Shown: one piece after another, positions 55,550 through 64,000 of the stretch | Numbering within the stretch: position 1 is the first letter of the stretch | Layout of the letters: each line of letters starts with the position of its first letter | Assembly: GCA_002787535.1 (NCBI GenBank) | Contig: PCXB01000004.1 | Coordinates: 34,890 to 98,889 of the forward strand | Length of the DNA stretch: 64,000 nucleotides | Direction: 5' to 3' | Source: Deltaproteobacteria bacterium CG11_big_fil_rev_8_21_14_0_20_45_16 | GTDB lineage: Bacteria; Bdellovibrionota; UBA2394 | Position numbers and translations under genes: made by a program | Notes under the pieces: generated by a model | Told to the model about the DNA's origin: nothing | Databases searched by the model: none | What the model saw: only the letters and a program-made list of their open reading frames with translations

Positions 55550-56310
55550 TTAAAATCTCGTTTAGCAAAAATTACGATCGAAAATGTTAAAAAAATAGCA
55601 ACGAGAAAGGTACTATATAAGATCGGATAGTAAACATCAGAAGCATAGACCGGCAGTTGATGAACCACTTCCGTGCGTAGATTAAAGGCTTCTAGATCAA
55701 AAATCTTTTGAACGCTTGTGGCAAATATTTTGAAAAGTTCATTACGACTCCTCTCCCCAAATAGGCCCAACTCATTCGACACCCTTCCTACCATAAACAC
55801 TCCCGTCGTAAAGAGACCGCTTAAGAAGGGACTGGAAAAGCTCGAAAAGAAAACAGCAAAAACCGCGACGATAAAAAGTTCAAAAAGAATTAGTACCAGA
55901 GCAGGGATCAGCTCTAGATCAAAGCGAAACTCAATAACAAAACAAGTAAGGTAAAGGAAGGCCGTCATGAGAACTAAGTTGACGGTCAAAACCAAGACTA
56001 TCCCAAGGTATTTCCCCAAAATAATTTCGAATCGATCCACTGGCTTGGAGACAATCGTATAAATGGTTCGCAACTCGAGTTCTTTATAAAGGAGGTTGAC
56101 CCCCATATAGATCGCAACAAAAACTCCAAAAAGTGAAATTGTAGCCATTCCAATATCTTTGACGACCTTGATGTTTTGATAGAGGCTAACTTCACCCATG
56201 AAGAGAGAAAAGACTATGAGGACAGCCGCAAAACCACCGGCTAAATGAAGAACCTTATTATGGCGTGCTTCGTTAAAGGTATTCTTGGCGAGAATGTAAA
56301 TTCGACTCAT
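55546..56310 (-). CDS. ABC-2 type transporter permease (PilI-like position)
   Basis: The 254-residue product has six predicted membrane segments and the ABC-2 layout, with a conserved LLYKELELRTIYTIVSKPVD segment after the second helix, typical of NatB/CcmB-like permeases. It is 12 bases after the ATPase gene and overlaps the kinase gene by 4 bp. In Myxococcus-type pilus clusters an ABC pair (pilH, pilI) sits in the same neighbourhood, so it is probably the PilI equivalent; the substrate is unknown. Confidence 0.88.
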   Translation of the reverse strand: MSRIYILAKNTFNEARHNKVLHLAGGFAAVLIVFSLFMGEVSLYQNIKVVKDIGMATISLFGVFVAIYMGVNLLYKELELRTIYTIVSKPVDRFEIILGKYLGIVLVLTVNLVLMTAFLYLTCFVIEFRFDLELIPALVLILFELFIVAVFAVFFSSFSSPFLSGLFTTGVFMVGRVSNELGLFGERSRNELFKIFATSVQKIFDLEAFNLRTEVVHQLPVYASDVYYPILYSTFLVAIFLTFSIVIFAKRDFK

Positions 56311-56322
56311 TTCATTATCTCT

Positions 56323-57285
56323 CTAAATTCGAGTGTCCAAAACTCCAACTTGGCGAACAAATACATCTTCTAGACTTTCTTTCTTTCTAGATACCGACTG
56401 AATTCGACCGCCACGATCGAGGCAAGACTTAACAAGCTTATTAACTCGACCATCAAAGTCTGATTGAGTTTCTTCCTCCCCTCGAAGAAGTTTCATATAG
56501 GTCGTTTCTACTTGATCGTACAGCTCCAGGATATCCTGAAGATCCCAAGCCTTCACATCGCGAATGGGATTGTCCCATAAAATATCCACGTACTTGCTTT
56601 CGGCTGAGATGAGCGTTTCTAGTGGCCCACAACTCAACAATTCACCCTTGTTCAGAATTGCGATTCGATCACAGATTGCTTCAACATCCCCCAAAATATG
56701 AGTCGAAAAAAAGACCGTTTTCCCATTTGCTTTCAAATCCAGCATAATGTCACGAACCTCTTTGCGCCCCAAAGGATCAAGACCGGTCATCGGCTCATCC
56801 AATATAATAAGATCCGGATCATGAAGAATAGCCTGTGCCAAGCCTACGCGCTGAACCATTCCTTTCGAAAAAGTTCTTAATCGAGAGTTCTCGGTTCCTT
56901 TCATCCCGACCTTTTCCAACACTTCAAAGATCCGACTCTTCAAGTTCCGACCACCCATGCCCATCAAAGAACCATGGAATTCAAGGAATTCCCTTGCTGT
57001 TAGGTAATCATAAAAATATGGGTTTTCGGGAAGAAATCCGATTCTCGATTTCACTTCACGTGAGCCCGCTGGTTTGTCGAAAACCAGAGCCGCGCCGGCC
57101 GAGGGAAAGATAATCTCTAAGAGAATTTTGATCGTTGTACTTTTTCCAGATCCATTGGGACCAAGGAATCCAAATACTTCGCCAGGCAAAACCTCAAAGC
57201 TAACTTCCTTTAAAACCTTCCTACGCGGTGTCCAAAAATGTTGGCGGTAATATTTCGTCAGCTGTTTAACTTCGATGGCCTTCAT
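56323..57285 (-). CDS. ABC transporter ATP-binding protein (PilH-like position)
   Basis: The 320-residue ATPase has Walker A LGPNGSGKSTT, signature FSKGMVQRVGLAQA, Walker B LIILDEPMTGLDP and the H-loop FFSTHILGD. A C-terminal extension (about 220-320) is typical of ABC-2 exporters' ATPases. It leads the minus-strand run ABC ATPase-permease-kinase-regulator. The divergent membrane-protein gene starts 69 bases away. PilH equivalence is inferred from gene order. Confidence 0.92.
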   Translation of the reverse strand: MKAIEVKQLTKYYRQHFWTPRRKVLKEVSFEVLPGEVFGFLGPNGSGKSTTIKILLEIIFPSAGAALVFDKPAGSREVKSRIGFLPENPYFYDYLTAREFLEFHGSLMGMGGRNLKSRIFEVLEKVGMKGTENSRLRTFSKGMVQRVGLAQAILHDPDLIILDEPMTGLDPLGRKEVRDIMLDLKANGKTVFFSTHILGDVEAICDRIAILNKGELLSCGPLETLISAESKYVDILWDNPIRDVKAWDLQDILELYDQVETTYMKLLRGEEETQSDFDGRVNKLVKSCLDRGGRIQSVSRKKESLEDVFVRQVGVLDTRI

Positions 57286-57354
57286 CCACCTAAGAGCTTA
57301 ACGAAAAGCCAAGCTAGCTTTCAAGGCACAAGAGCTTTAAGCTTGTATTGGTTA

Positions 57355-58800
57355 ATGAAATTCTCCAATCTGGGCAGCTTAGTAAAGTCAATCATGTCTC
57401 ATCCAGCCTTTGCGCTGACCTTGGCCTTGCTGCCTTGGATTTTATCAAGCTCTTACCTGTGGCAGCTGACTCCTCTGCCTGTTGCCTTACCCCTCGAAAC
57501 CCATGACCTCGAAGCCATTGGCCAGCTTTTGCAGCTTCATCGGATTATTCTTCCTTACTGGCTCGCTCCGGCTTTTTTGATCGCCTGGTGTTACTTCAAT
57601 CTTGCCCTGTTGGGATCTCTTCTTTTTCTTCTCTATAAATTACTACCCCTCAGACAAGAAAGCCGCCTTGTCATAATCTTCGTTTTCATGGCTCTCATCT
57701 ACCCTTGGGCCAAACCAGGAACCCTGTCATTCGAGTTATTGGACCTTAATCTTTCTTGCCTTATGCTTTTGGCCTTTTTGCAATTTCGACCTCACGCTCT
57801 GCTTGCTTGGTTTACGGCAAGCGCCTTCGTTCTGCTGAGCCTCTTACTCCCCAAGTATTTGATCTGGTCCTTTTGGGCCTTTAGCTCGCTATGCTTAGGA
57901 GAAGTTTTTCACTTTTTCTTCGTCGATCGATTCCAAGTTGGTGTTTCATTTAAACGCAAACTACTCGAACACCTCAGCTACATCCTGGGTTGCCTATCGC
58001 TTTGCATCTTTGCCCTTCTGACCCTGTCTTATGGACCCTGGAAGGCGTCGAACTTTGAAATCTCAACCTATTGGTGGCTAAGCTTCTTTGGATCGGTCGC
58101 GGCCGTGGGACTCACTTGGCTCCAGCCGTGGCAAAGTCGAGTTTGGATTCGACTTTCTATCATGAGTCTTGGGCTGCTGATATCTCCGGAACTCCTCATA
58201 CCTGTATTGCTTTTGCTAGCCTGGGAAGTTTTGAAACTCTTCGAACATATGATGGCCAATTTAGATTCTAAAAAATTAACTAAAGTCGTTAAGTTTGCCA
58301 CAGCGATTTCCATCTTCATGGGAAGCTTATCTTGGGGATGGATGTGGTATCAGGCCAAAACGAGCGTGCAAGAAAGAACCTTTACCGCAGATTGGCTTGT
58401 CGCTCTGCAACTTATGGAAAAGAAGTCAGAAGATGCCTTTATCATAGTCGGAGATTCAATCGGCTTTCTTTCCGTTTTCCATCCAGCAGCCTTACTAGAA
58501 AATCCACCGATACTTTTAGAAAGCAGCGAAAACGCATTTTTAGATTATATGAATAAGGGAAATTTCAAAAATATTATTGTGGACAAAATCTTTTTGAAAA
58601 AACACTGGAAAAACTTAATTGCCTCGGGAATTGATCCTAGCAAAATTAACAATTCTATTTTATCTCGCCTTATTCTTTATCAAGGGGAAGAACTGAATAC
58701 CAAAACGCTTAAACTCAAGGCGATTAAGGAACTCAAAACCGAAGCATTAGCCAACAGCGATCTCTATTGGATTTATAGAGTGGAAAAAAATGAACGCTAA
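57355..58800 (+). CDS. Polytopic membrane protein upstream of murF
   Basis: From the ATG at 57355 the product has 481 residues; a longer frame would run into the divergent ABC gene. About ten hydrophobic segments fill residues 15-345, followed by a soluble C-terminal domain of about 130 residues (FIIVGDSIGFLSVFHPAALL onward). The layout, many helices then a soluble tail, resembles GT-C-type glycosyltransferases, but no motif confirms this. It overlaps murF by 11 bp, so the two are translated together, which hints at an envelope role. Confidence 0.7.
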   Translation: MKFSNLGSLVKSIMSHPAFALTLALLPWILSSSYLWQLTPLPVALPLETHDLEAIGQLLQLHRIILPYWLAPAFLIAWCYFNLALLGSLLFLLYKLLPLRQESRLVIIFVFMALIYPWAKPGTLSFELLDLNLSCLMLLAFLQFRPHALLAWFTASAFVLLSLLLPKYLIWSFWAFSSLCLGEVFHFFFVDRFQVGVSFKRKLLEHLSYILGCLSLCIFALLTLSYGPWKASNFEISTYWWLSFFGSVAAVGLTWLQPWQSRVWIRLSIMSLGLLISPELLIPVLLLLAWEVLKLFEHMMANLDSKKLTKVVKFATAISIFMGSLSWGWMWYQAKTSVQERTFTADWLVALQLMEKKSEDAFIIVGDSIGFLSVFHPAALLENPPILLESSENAFLDYMNKGNFKNIIVDKIFLKKHWKNLIASGIDPSKINNSILSRLILYQGEELNTKTLKLKAIKELKTEALANSDLYWIYRVEKNER

Positions 58801-60139
58801 ACTCTTAGAACAATGTTTTGGGCAAAAGCTTGGCGACTTTTCCATTCATCGGATTTGGACCGATTCACGAAGCATCCAGGTCGGAGATGTTTTCGTCGCC
58901 ATCAAAGGTGATAACTTCGATGGCCATAACTTTCTTGAGCAGGCTCAAGAAAGCGGCGCGGTAGCCTTGATTGGCTCTGAAGCTCCATCCAAATCCATTA
59001 GAATCCCATACATCCAAGTTTCTGACAGCGTCGAAGCGATTCGAAAGCTTGCCGCAGCCTACCGCGCCATCTTGAATATAAAGATCATTGCCGTTGCCGG
59101 CAGCAATGGTAAAACCACGACCAAAGAAATGATTTTTCATCACCTTTGTGAGATTCATACTAAAGAAAAAGTTTTTAAATCCAAGAAATCGGAAAATTCG
59201 ATATTGGGAATTGGCTTAAGCCTTTTACAGATTCGAAATGAAGAAATTGCTGTATTAGAGGTAGGCATCGACGAACCGGGCTGGATGATAAAGCATCTTC
59301 AAATTCTTCAGCCGGACATTGGTATCATTACAAGTATTCAAGAGGAACATTTGGAACGACTCAAGGATATCGAAACGGTGGCTCGCGAAGAGCTTCGACT
59401 TGCCAGTGACCTTAAGGAGCGCCAAAAAATATTTGTTGCCAATTACGATTCCGAGTGGATTCGATTGGAAGCCCTTGGAAATCGCACACTGTCGTATTCT
59501 CTTAAACATCGAGCCGATATTGAAGGAAGATTTTTGCCCCCAAATACATTGGAAGCCTTTGGCCTCCAATGGAAAAATCCACTACCAGGCTCCGCAAACG
59601 CTGAGAATCTTCTGGGCTCCTTAGCCGTCATAACGGCTTTGCAGCCTGAACTCAAGCTGGCCGACTACCGAAAACTCTGTAAACAATTTGAAAATTTTCA
59701 GGGGGAGCCCCATCGAAGCCTTTGGTATGAAAGCACTGAAGATTGTTTTGTCTATGATGATTGTTACAACGCCAACCCCTCCTCAATGGAAGCCGCCATT
59801 CAAACCTTCTTGGAGATCGCCGAGGGCTTTTCGCGAATCGCGATTCTGGGCGATATGTTTGATCTGGGACCCTCAAGCTTCCAGGCTCATCAAAGGATTC
59901 TCAATCTCGCAATGGTGTCTGGGTTTGATAAGATATTTGTCTTTGGCGTTAATTTTAGGGAGTGTTTATCTCAAATGCCTTCACCCCCTTCTCACATTCA
60001 ATCCTTCATTGACAAAACTGAACTACGCCAAGCTCTTCACTCCATGCACAAAGATTTTGCGGCTTATTTAATTAAAGGCTCGAGGGGAAATAGACTGGAA
60101 GAAATTCTGGATCTCTTTCCCAGGAGGAAAAACAAATGA
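58790..60139 (+). CDS. murF: UDP-MurNAc-tripeptide--D-Ala-D-Ala ligase
   Basis: MurF adds D-Ala-D-Ala to the UDP-MurNAc-tripeptide, the last cytoplasmic step in the peptidoglycan precursor. The 449-residue product shows the N-terminal TDSRSIQVGDVFVAIKG, the ATP loop AVAGSNGKTTTKEM, the central EVGIDEPGWM block, YDDCYNANPSSMEAAI and LGDMFDLGPSSFQAH. All domains are present at normal length. It is not in a dcw cluster; ddl, its substrate supplier, lies elsewhere in the window. It overlaps both neighbours. Confidence 0.95.
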   Translation: MNAKLLEQCFGQKLGDFSIHRIWTDSRSIQVGDVFVAIKGDNFDGHNFLEQAQESGAVALIGSEAPSKSIRIPYIQVSDSVEAIRKLAAAYRAILNIKIIAVAGSNGKTTTKEMIFHHLCEIHTKEKVFKSKKSENSILGIGLSLLQIRNEEIAVLEVGIDEPGWMIKHLQILQPDIGIITSIQEEHLERLKDIETVAREELRLASDLKERQKIFVANYDSEWIRLEALGNRTLSYSLKHRADIEGRFLPPNTLEAFGLQWKNPLPGSANAENLLGSLAVITALQPELKLADYRKLCKQFENFQGEPHRSLWYESTEDCFVYDDCYNANPSSMEAAIQTFLEIAEGFSRIAILGDMFDLGPSSFQAHQRILNLAMVSGFDKIFVFGVNFRECLSQMPSPPSHIQSFIDKTELRQALHSMHKDFAAYLIKGSRGNRLEEILDLFPRRKNK

Positions 60140-60888
60140 ATGTGATTTATATTGTTTTAGCAGGTTGGGTTTCGAGCTTGGTTGGCGGCATCGTTGGCCT
60201 CGGCGGTGGATTTATTTTGATTCCCATTCTGACGTTGATCTTGGGTTGGGACGATAAGGATGCCATTTTTATTTCAATCACATCGATCTTTGTTTTGGCC
60301 CTACTAAAAAATCATAAGAATAGAGCTCTTATTAAAACACATCGCCAGCTACTTATCCCACTAGCCCTATTCTCCATTCTAGGCTCAGGACTCTTCACTC
60401 TTGTCCTGAATGTCACACCCTCGCTCTATTTGGCACGCGGATTCGCTGTCTTGATGATTGGCGTGGGGCTATTTTTTCTTGTGGATAAAAATCCAGAAGC
60501 CTTGATCGATGCAAAAAAAGATCCTATTTGGAAGATGCGTTTGGCGATTTTTCTGTCCGGCGCCTTGAGCGGTCTCTTTGGTGTGGGTGGCGGTATTATC
60601 AACGTGCCCATTCTTCATAAGATTAAAAGATTCGATATGAAAACGGCTGCTAACTTAAGTTTCTTTTTTATTTTTATTTCGTCCCTAGCCGCCATCATCA
60701 CTCAACTCCAGGTACGCCGCGCCGCCATAGACCAAATTCCCATTAGCTATTTGGTGGCCATCATGACGGGGACGATGCTCGGCTTTTATACCAATCGTTT
60801 TGTGCCGCTCGGCAACCACGGCATCAAACGTCTTTTCGCCATTCTTGTTATTTTTGTTGGTGTTAGCAAACTCTGGGGCAGTCTTTAA
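60136..60888 (+). CDS. TauE/SafE-family permease
   Basis: The 250-residue inner-membrane protein has the two-fold repeat of the TauE/SafE (DUF81) family: GGIVGLGGGFILIPIL in the first half and GLFGVGGGIINVPIL in the second, each with 3-4 membrane helices. Family members export sulfite or sulfonates, but the substrate here is open. Its ATG overlaps the murF stop by 4 bp and its stop overlaps that of the convergent P5C dehydrogenase gene by 4 bp. Confidence 0.9.
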   Translation: MNVIYIVLAGWVSSLVGGIVGLGGGFILIPILTLILGWDDKDAIFISITSIFVLALLKNHKNRALIKTHRQLLIPLALFSILGSGLFTLVLNVTPSLYLARGFAVLMIGVGLFFLVDKNPEALIDAKKDPIWKMRLAIFLSGALSGLFGVGGGIINVPILHKIKRFDMKTAANLSFFFIFISSLAAIITQLQVRRAAIDQIPISYLVAIMTGTMLGFYTNRFVPLGNHGIKRLFAILVIFVGVSKLWGSL

Positions 60889-62480
60889 TCCCCCGCAAAG
60901 CCACGTCGAACCGTGTTTTCGGAATACGTACGAGGTTCTAAGAATTGATATAAATAATCTGGGCCGCCAGCCTTACTACCAATCCCCGAAAGCTTAAAAC
61001 CGCCAAACGGATGTCTCTCGACAACGGCGCCGGTAATACTTCTATTTATATAGAGATTCCCCACTTCCATCTCGCGCTTAGCCCGCTCAATATGAGAAGG
61101 ACTTCGCGAGTAAATGCCTCCTGTGAGCGCGTAACGCACGGAATTTACATCGGCAAAGCCCTCTTCCAAGCTTCGAATTTTTTTGATGACGACGACTGGA
61201 CCGAAAATTTCATTTTGAAAAATCGGATCTTTCGTATCCTGAGTTTCAAAAATCGCCAGCGGTACAAAATGTCCCCCTGTTGGCAGATCTGTTTTCTTAT
61301 ATAAAAGCTTCAAGCGCTTTTCGGCCTCCGCTATCGTTTTTTCAATTCGAGTCTGCGATTCAGAATCGATGACGGGCCCCAATTGATTCTCAGGATTGGC
61401 TCCGGGTCCCATTCTCAAAGTTTTGGCTGCCTCTACAAATCTTGAGACAAAGGAATCATAAACATTTTCATGCACCAGCAATCGAGAAAGCGCCGAACAC
61501 TTCTGTCCTTGAAAACTAAAGGCGCTGTGAACACAGCCCAAAATCGCCTCATCAATATCGGCATCCTCATCAACGATTACGGCATTCTTTCCACCCATCT
61601 CCGCGATGACTTTTTTGACGCCCCGTTGATGGGCGCCGGGTTTTTTGGCTGCCGTTTCGATGATGCTGAGACCGACAGAAGCCGATCCCGTAAAAGCTAT
61701 GACATCGACCCTTTCGTCGGCCACAAGACTGGGACCAATTTTTTCGCCTTCTCCCGCCAAAAAGTAAAATGAGCCCTCAGGAAAGCCAGCTTCTTTAATA
61801 GCCCTGGCAAGCATCGCCCCAATAACACTGGATTGTTCCGCCGGCTTAAATAAAGTCGCATTCCCTGAGACTAGCGAAGCCACTGTCATCCCGGTTAAAA
61901 TCGCCAGTGGAAAGTTCCAAGGAGCTATCACCAGACCAACCCCCTTCGGGTGATAGCTAAGCTCATCCCGCTCGCCGCTCAAGACTTGAGTCAAATGCGG
62001 CTTCGAGAGCTTCAGCATCTGGCGGGCATAATAACGACAAAAATCAATAGCCTCACAAACATCAGCATCGGCTTCGCGCCAATTTTTTCCGACTTCAAAA
62101 ACCATCCAAGCAGACAATTCAAAGCGCTTGGCCTCTAAGATATCGGCCAACTTCTCAACTAACTGAATTCGCGTTTTCGCCTCAGTTTTTTTCCAAGTTT
62201 TAGAATATCGATGAACCTTATCCAAAGCCGTCAGAGATTGCTCTAAATTAGCATATTCAACATAACCCACAACTTGATCTATCTGAGCTGGGTTGAAGCT
62301 TGGATTACAATTCTGATTTCGCTGAGTGATAATCGTCGCGTCTTCAAGTCGATAAGTTTGCCCTAGTTTAGAATGAACATCGGCTAAAGCTCGTTCCATT
62401 TTTTGACGGTCCCCAGATTCCGCAAAGTTCAAGACTCTAGTATTCTCAAACGCGGGTAGCACAAAATCTTCATTCATCAT
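60885..62480 (-). CDS. L-glutamate gamma-semialdehyde (P5C) dehydrogenase
   Basis: The 531-residue NAD-dependent aldehyde dehydrogenase oxidises glutamate semialdehyde to glutamate, the second step of proline breakdown. Motifs are the NAD-site FTGSASVGLSI, the general base in VIAEMGGKNAVIVDE, and the catalytic cysteine in FQGQKCSALSRLL. It starts 12 bases after proline dehydrogenase, as a split version of bifunctional PutA, which favours channelling in an assembled pair. RocA/PutA C-terminal type; the exact symbol is left open. Confidence 0.93.
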   Translation of the reverse strand: MMNEDFVLPAFENTRVLNFAESGDRQKMERALADVHSKLGQTYRLEDATIITQRNQNCNPSFNPAQIDQVVGYVEYANLEQSLTALDKVHRYSKTWKKTEAKTRIQLVEKLADILEAKRFELSAWMVFEVGKNWREADADVCEAIDFCRYYARQMLKLSKPHLTQVLSGERDELSYHPKGVGLVIAPWNFPLAILTGMTVASLVSGNATLFKPAEQSSVIGAMLARAIKEAGFPEGSFYFLAGEGEKIGPSLVADERVDVIAFTGSASVGLSIIETAAKKPGAHQRGVKKVIAEMGGKNAVIVDEDADIDEAILGCVHSAFSFQGQKCSALSRLLVHENVYDSFVSRFVEAAKTLRMGPGANPENQLGPVIDSESQTRIEKTIAEAEKRLKLLYKKTDLPTGGHFVPLAIFETQDTKDPIFQNEIFGPVVVIKKIRSLEEGFADVNSVRYALTGGIYSRSPSHIERAKREMEVGNLYINRSITGAVVERHPFGGFKLSGIGSKAGGPDYLYQFLEPRTYSENTVRRGFAGD

Positions 62481-62492
62481 AACTTAACTCTC

Positions 62493-63977
62493 TCAATCTA
62501 TAACTCGAATCTTGTTAGGTGATTTTTGATTCAAGGAAGGATGCCGCAGCAAATCTTTAATTTCTTTCCCATCCATAAAACTCTGTCTCAAAAACGAATC
62601 ATTAGCTGTATTCTCCAATAGCCGCCGAACCAAATACGAAAGGCCCGGAAGCATATCTCCCATGGGGCAATACTCACGTACTCTCATACCCATTTCCACA
62701 AGTGCGGACTTAAACGCTCCGGACATTCCATAGAGCATTTGAATCTCAAAGCTATTCTTGGGAAGCTTGCGATGCTCAGCGTAAGCTATCGTATGGGCAA
62801 GCGACCGAATATTATGAGAGGCAGCCGCCAATTCAATCTTGGGATAATTATCCAAAAGCATCTTCGCGCAATCTTCGAAGCAAAGATCGGATTCCCACTT
62901 GTGTTCAAACACGGGACAGGGCCAATGATTTTGATTGGCTACAATGGTTTCGTAATCCCAATAGGCTCCTTTTACCAAGCGAATCGTAAAGGGGCAGCCT
63001 CGAGTCTCCGCAAAGCCAATCCAATCTTTAATGTCCTCTCGCGAGCATTGTAAATACGCCTGATTGACGACTCCAAAAAATGGATACGCCTTAAATTCCG
63101 GCTTCATCAAAATTCTCTTAAATAATTCCCGAGTTAATTCTTTGAGAGAATACTGCTCCATATCAAAGTTAATAAAAACGCCCCACTTCATGGCCTTTCG
63201 CAAGAGTGGCTCGATACGCTCTTGCAATCTAGCAATCGACACATCCTGAGCCATGGGATCGACAAGTGGATCAAAGGCCGAAACCTTGATGGAAACATTT
63301 ACCTTCGGAATCTCCCCTCGAGCCGAATAATCACACGTTTTCATTCGTGACCAAGCCGCGGACGACTCCCCTAGATAATCAATGATTTTCTCGTATTGCT
63401 GTCGATACTCTTTGGTTTCAGCCTCAGACAAAACAGCCTCACCCAAAATATCGAGAGTAAAGCTCACATCTTGCTTTCGCAGTTTTTGCAAACGCGGCAA
63501 AATTTCTTCAGGATTTTTTCCGACTATAAAAAGATCGCCCATCGATTTAACCTGTCGATCAGCAGTTTTTACAATGATGGATTGCAAGGGGCTCTTTAAA
63601 AAACTCGTCGCCAATTTCAAAAGCCAGGGCCAGCTCTTTACACCATCAGGCGCCGACAAATATTCGATCAAATGTTCTCGCTTCAAGTATTCAGATTTCA
63701 AGACGGGCAAAACATCAACAAATCGAAATAACTGAATCTTCACGCGCGGATCTCCCGTCGTGAGTTTCATCATTTTCTCTTGCCAAAAACCCTGGTTGAA
63801 TAAGCCCGCCGCAAGCTTCCGACTCCGCCGAAAAATCTTCTGGCCGATTTCTAGCGCGCGTGTTTCAATCGAAGCGTCTATCGCATGATGATACTCATGG
63901 TCGCTATTACTGGAGGGGGTGTTGGATGAAGATCCGGATGATAAATTCAAATCGATGGCCCCTACTGGTTCTGACAT
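62493..63977 (-). CDS. Proline dehydrogenase (PutA N-terminal type)
   Basis: FAD enzyme oxidising proline to pyrroline-5-carboxylate. From the ATG at 63977 the product has 494 residues. The frame stays open to the window edge, so a longer N-terminus is possible. Hallmarks are VKIQLFRFVDVLPVL, the barrel strands KVNVSIKVSAFD and IRLVKGAYWDYE, and the C-terminal substrate block CPMGDMLPGLSYLVRRLLEN. It is longer than the ~300-residue monofunctional enzymes and matches the PRODH half of bifunctional PutA. No PutA DNA-binding domain is seen. It is followed by the P5C dehydrogenase. Confidence 0.93.
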   Translation of the reverse strand: MSEPVGAIDLNLSSGSSSNTPSSNSDHEYHHAIDASIETRALEIGQKIFRRSRKLAAGLFNQGFWQEKMMKLTTGDPRVKIQLFRFVDVLPVLKSEYLKREHLIEYLSAPDGVKSWPWLLKLATSFLKSPLQSIIVKTADRQVKSMGDLFIVGKNPEEILPRLQKLRKQDVSFTLDILGEAVLSEAETKEYRQQYEKIIDYLGESSAAWSRMKTCDYSARGEIPKVNVSIKVSAFDPLVDPMAQDVSIARLQERIEPLLRKAMKWGVFINFDMEQYSLKELTRELFKRILMKPEFKAYPFFGVVNQAYLQCSREDIKDWIGFAETRGCPFTIRLVKGAYWDYETIVANQNHWPCPVFEHKWESDLCFEDCAKMLLDNYPKIELAAASHNIRSLAHTIAYAEHRKLPKNSFEIQMLYGMSGAFKSALVEMGMRVREYCPMGDMLPGLSYLVRRLLENTANDSFLRQSFMDGKEIKDLLRHPSLNQKSPNKIRVID

Positions 63978-64000
63978 TCTCAATCTGCCTTTTGACCTTT

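Overview
The window reads as chromosomal DNA of a Gram-negative bacterium with a deltaproteobacterial or Bdellovibrionota-like gene complement. The pointers are a Myxococcus-style type IV pilus region (ABC transporter pair, two-component pair, minor pilins, pilMNOPQ), frequent GTG/TTG starts, very tight gene packing and an unusually large number of exported proteins. No tRNA, rRNA, CRISPR array, insertion sequence or phage gene was recognised. Species and lifestyle cannot be read from the sequence; any mention of predation below is inference.

Layout. 1-1313 (-) is the N-terminal part of a lipoprotein resembling the pro-region of a secreted metalloprotease. 1529-3424 (+) is a long acyl-CoA dehydrogenase. 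3.5-23.4 kb is dominated by proteins with signal peptides. It holds a sigma-70/FliA-like factor that itself starts with a signal-peptide-like segment, then a three-gene operon on the minus strand (15601 to 4540) that is the most striking part of the window. The operon encodes a PrkA-like AAA+ protein, a 1787-residue protein with a Clp-like tandem AAA+ C-terminus, and a fusion of SpoVR-like and YeaH/YhbH (DUF444, VWA) domains. These are the PrkA, YeaH and SpoVR partners normally found in the cytoplasm, yet all three polypeptides begin with signal peptides and the genes overlap by ATGA. After them come a GDPD-type phosphodiesterase, a PHP-domain protein, an exported subtilase with a clear terminator, and several unrecognised exported proteins, one of which is split by an in-frame amber codon.

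23.4-34.9 kb is mainly housekeeping: dusB, fabD, miaB, a VanZ-like protein, a lone cyclic-nucleotide-binding domain, the lipoate/2-oxoacid dehydrogenase operon lipA-E2-lpd-lipB (no E1 gene here), an exported papain-like protein, ddl and a thioredoxin-like protein.

35-57.3 kb is a nearly continuous minus-strand type IV pilus region. In transcription order it runs ABC ATPase and permease (PilH/PilI-like), histidine kinase and NtrC-type regulator (PilS/PilR-like), FimT/GspH-like and PilV-like pseudopilins, pilM-N-O-P-Q, accB-accC, a TPR protein, a very large cysteine-rich prepilin-like protein and a large PilX-like protein. 57.4-60.9 kb (+) holds a polytopic membrane protein, murF and a TauE/SafE permease. 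60.9-64 kb (-) holds proline catabolism as two adjacent genes, proline dehydrogenase then P5C dehydrogenase, a split form of PutA.

Genes are packed very tightly. Several convergent pairs overlap or nearly touch at their 3' ends, and many adjacent genes share 1-14 bp, so translational coupling is probably common.
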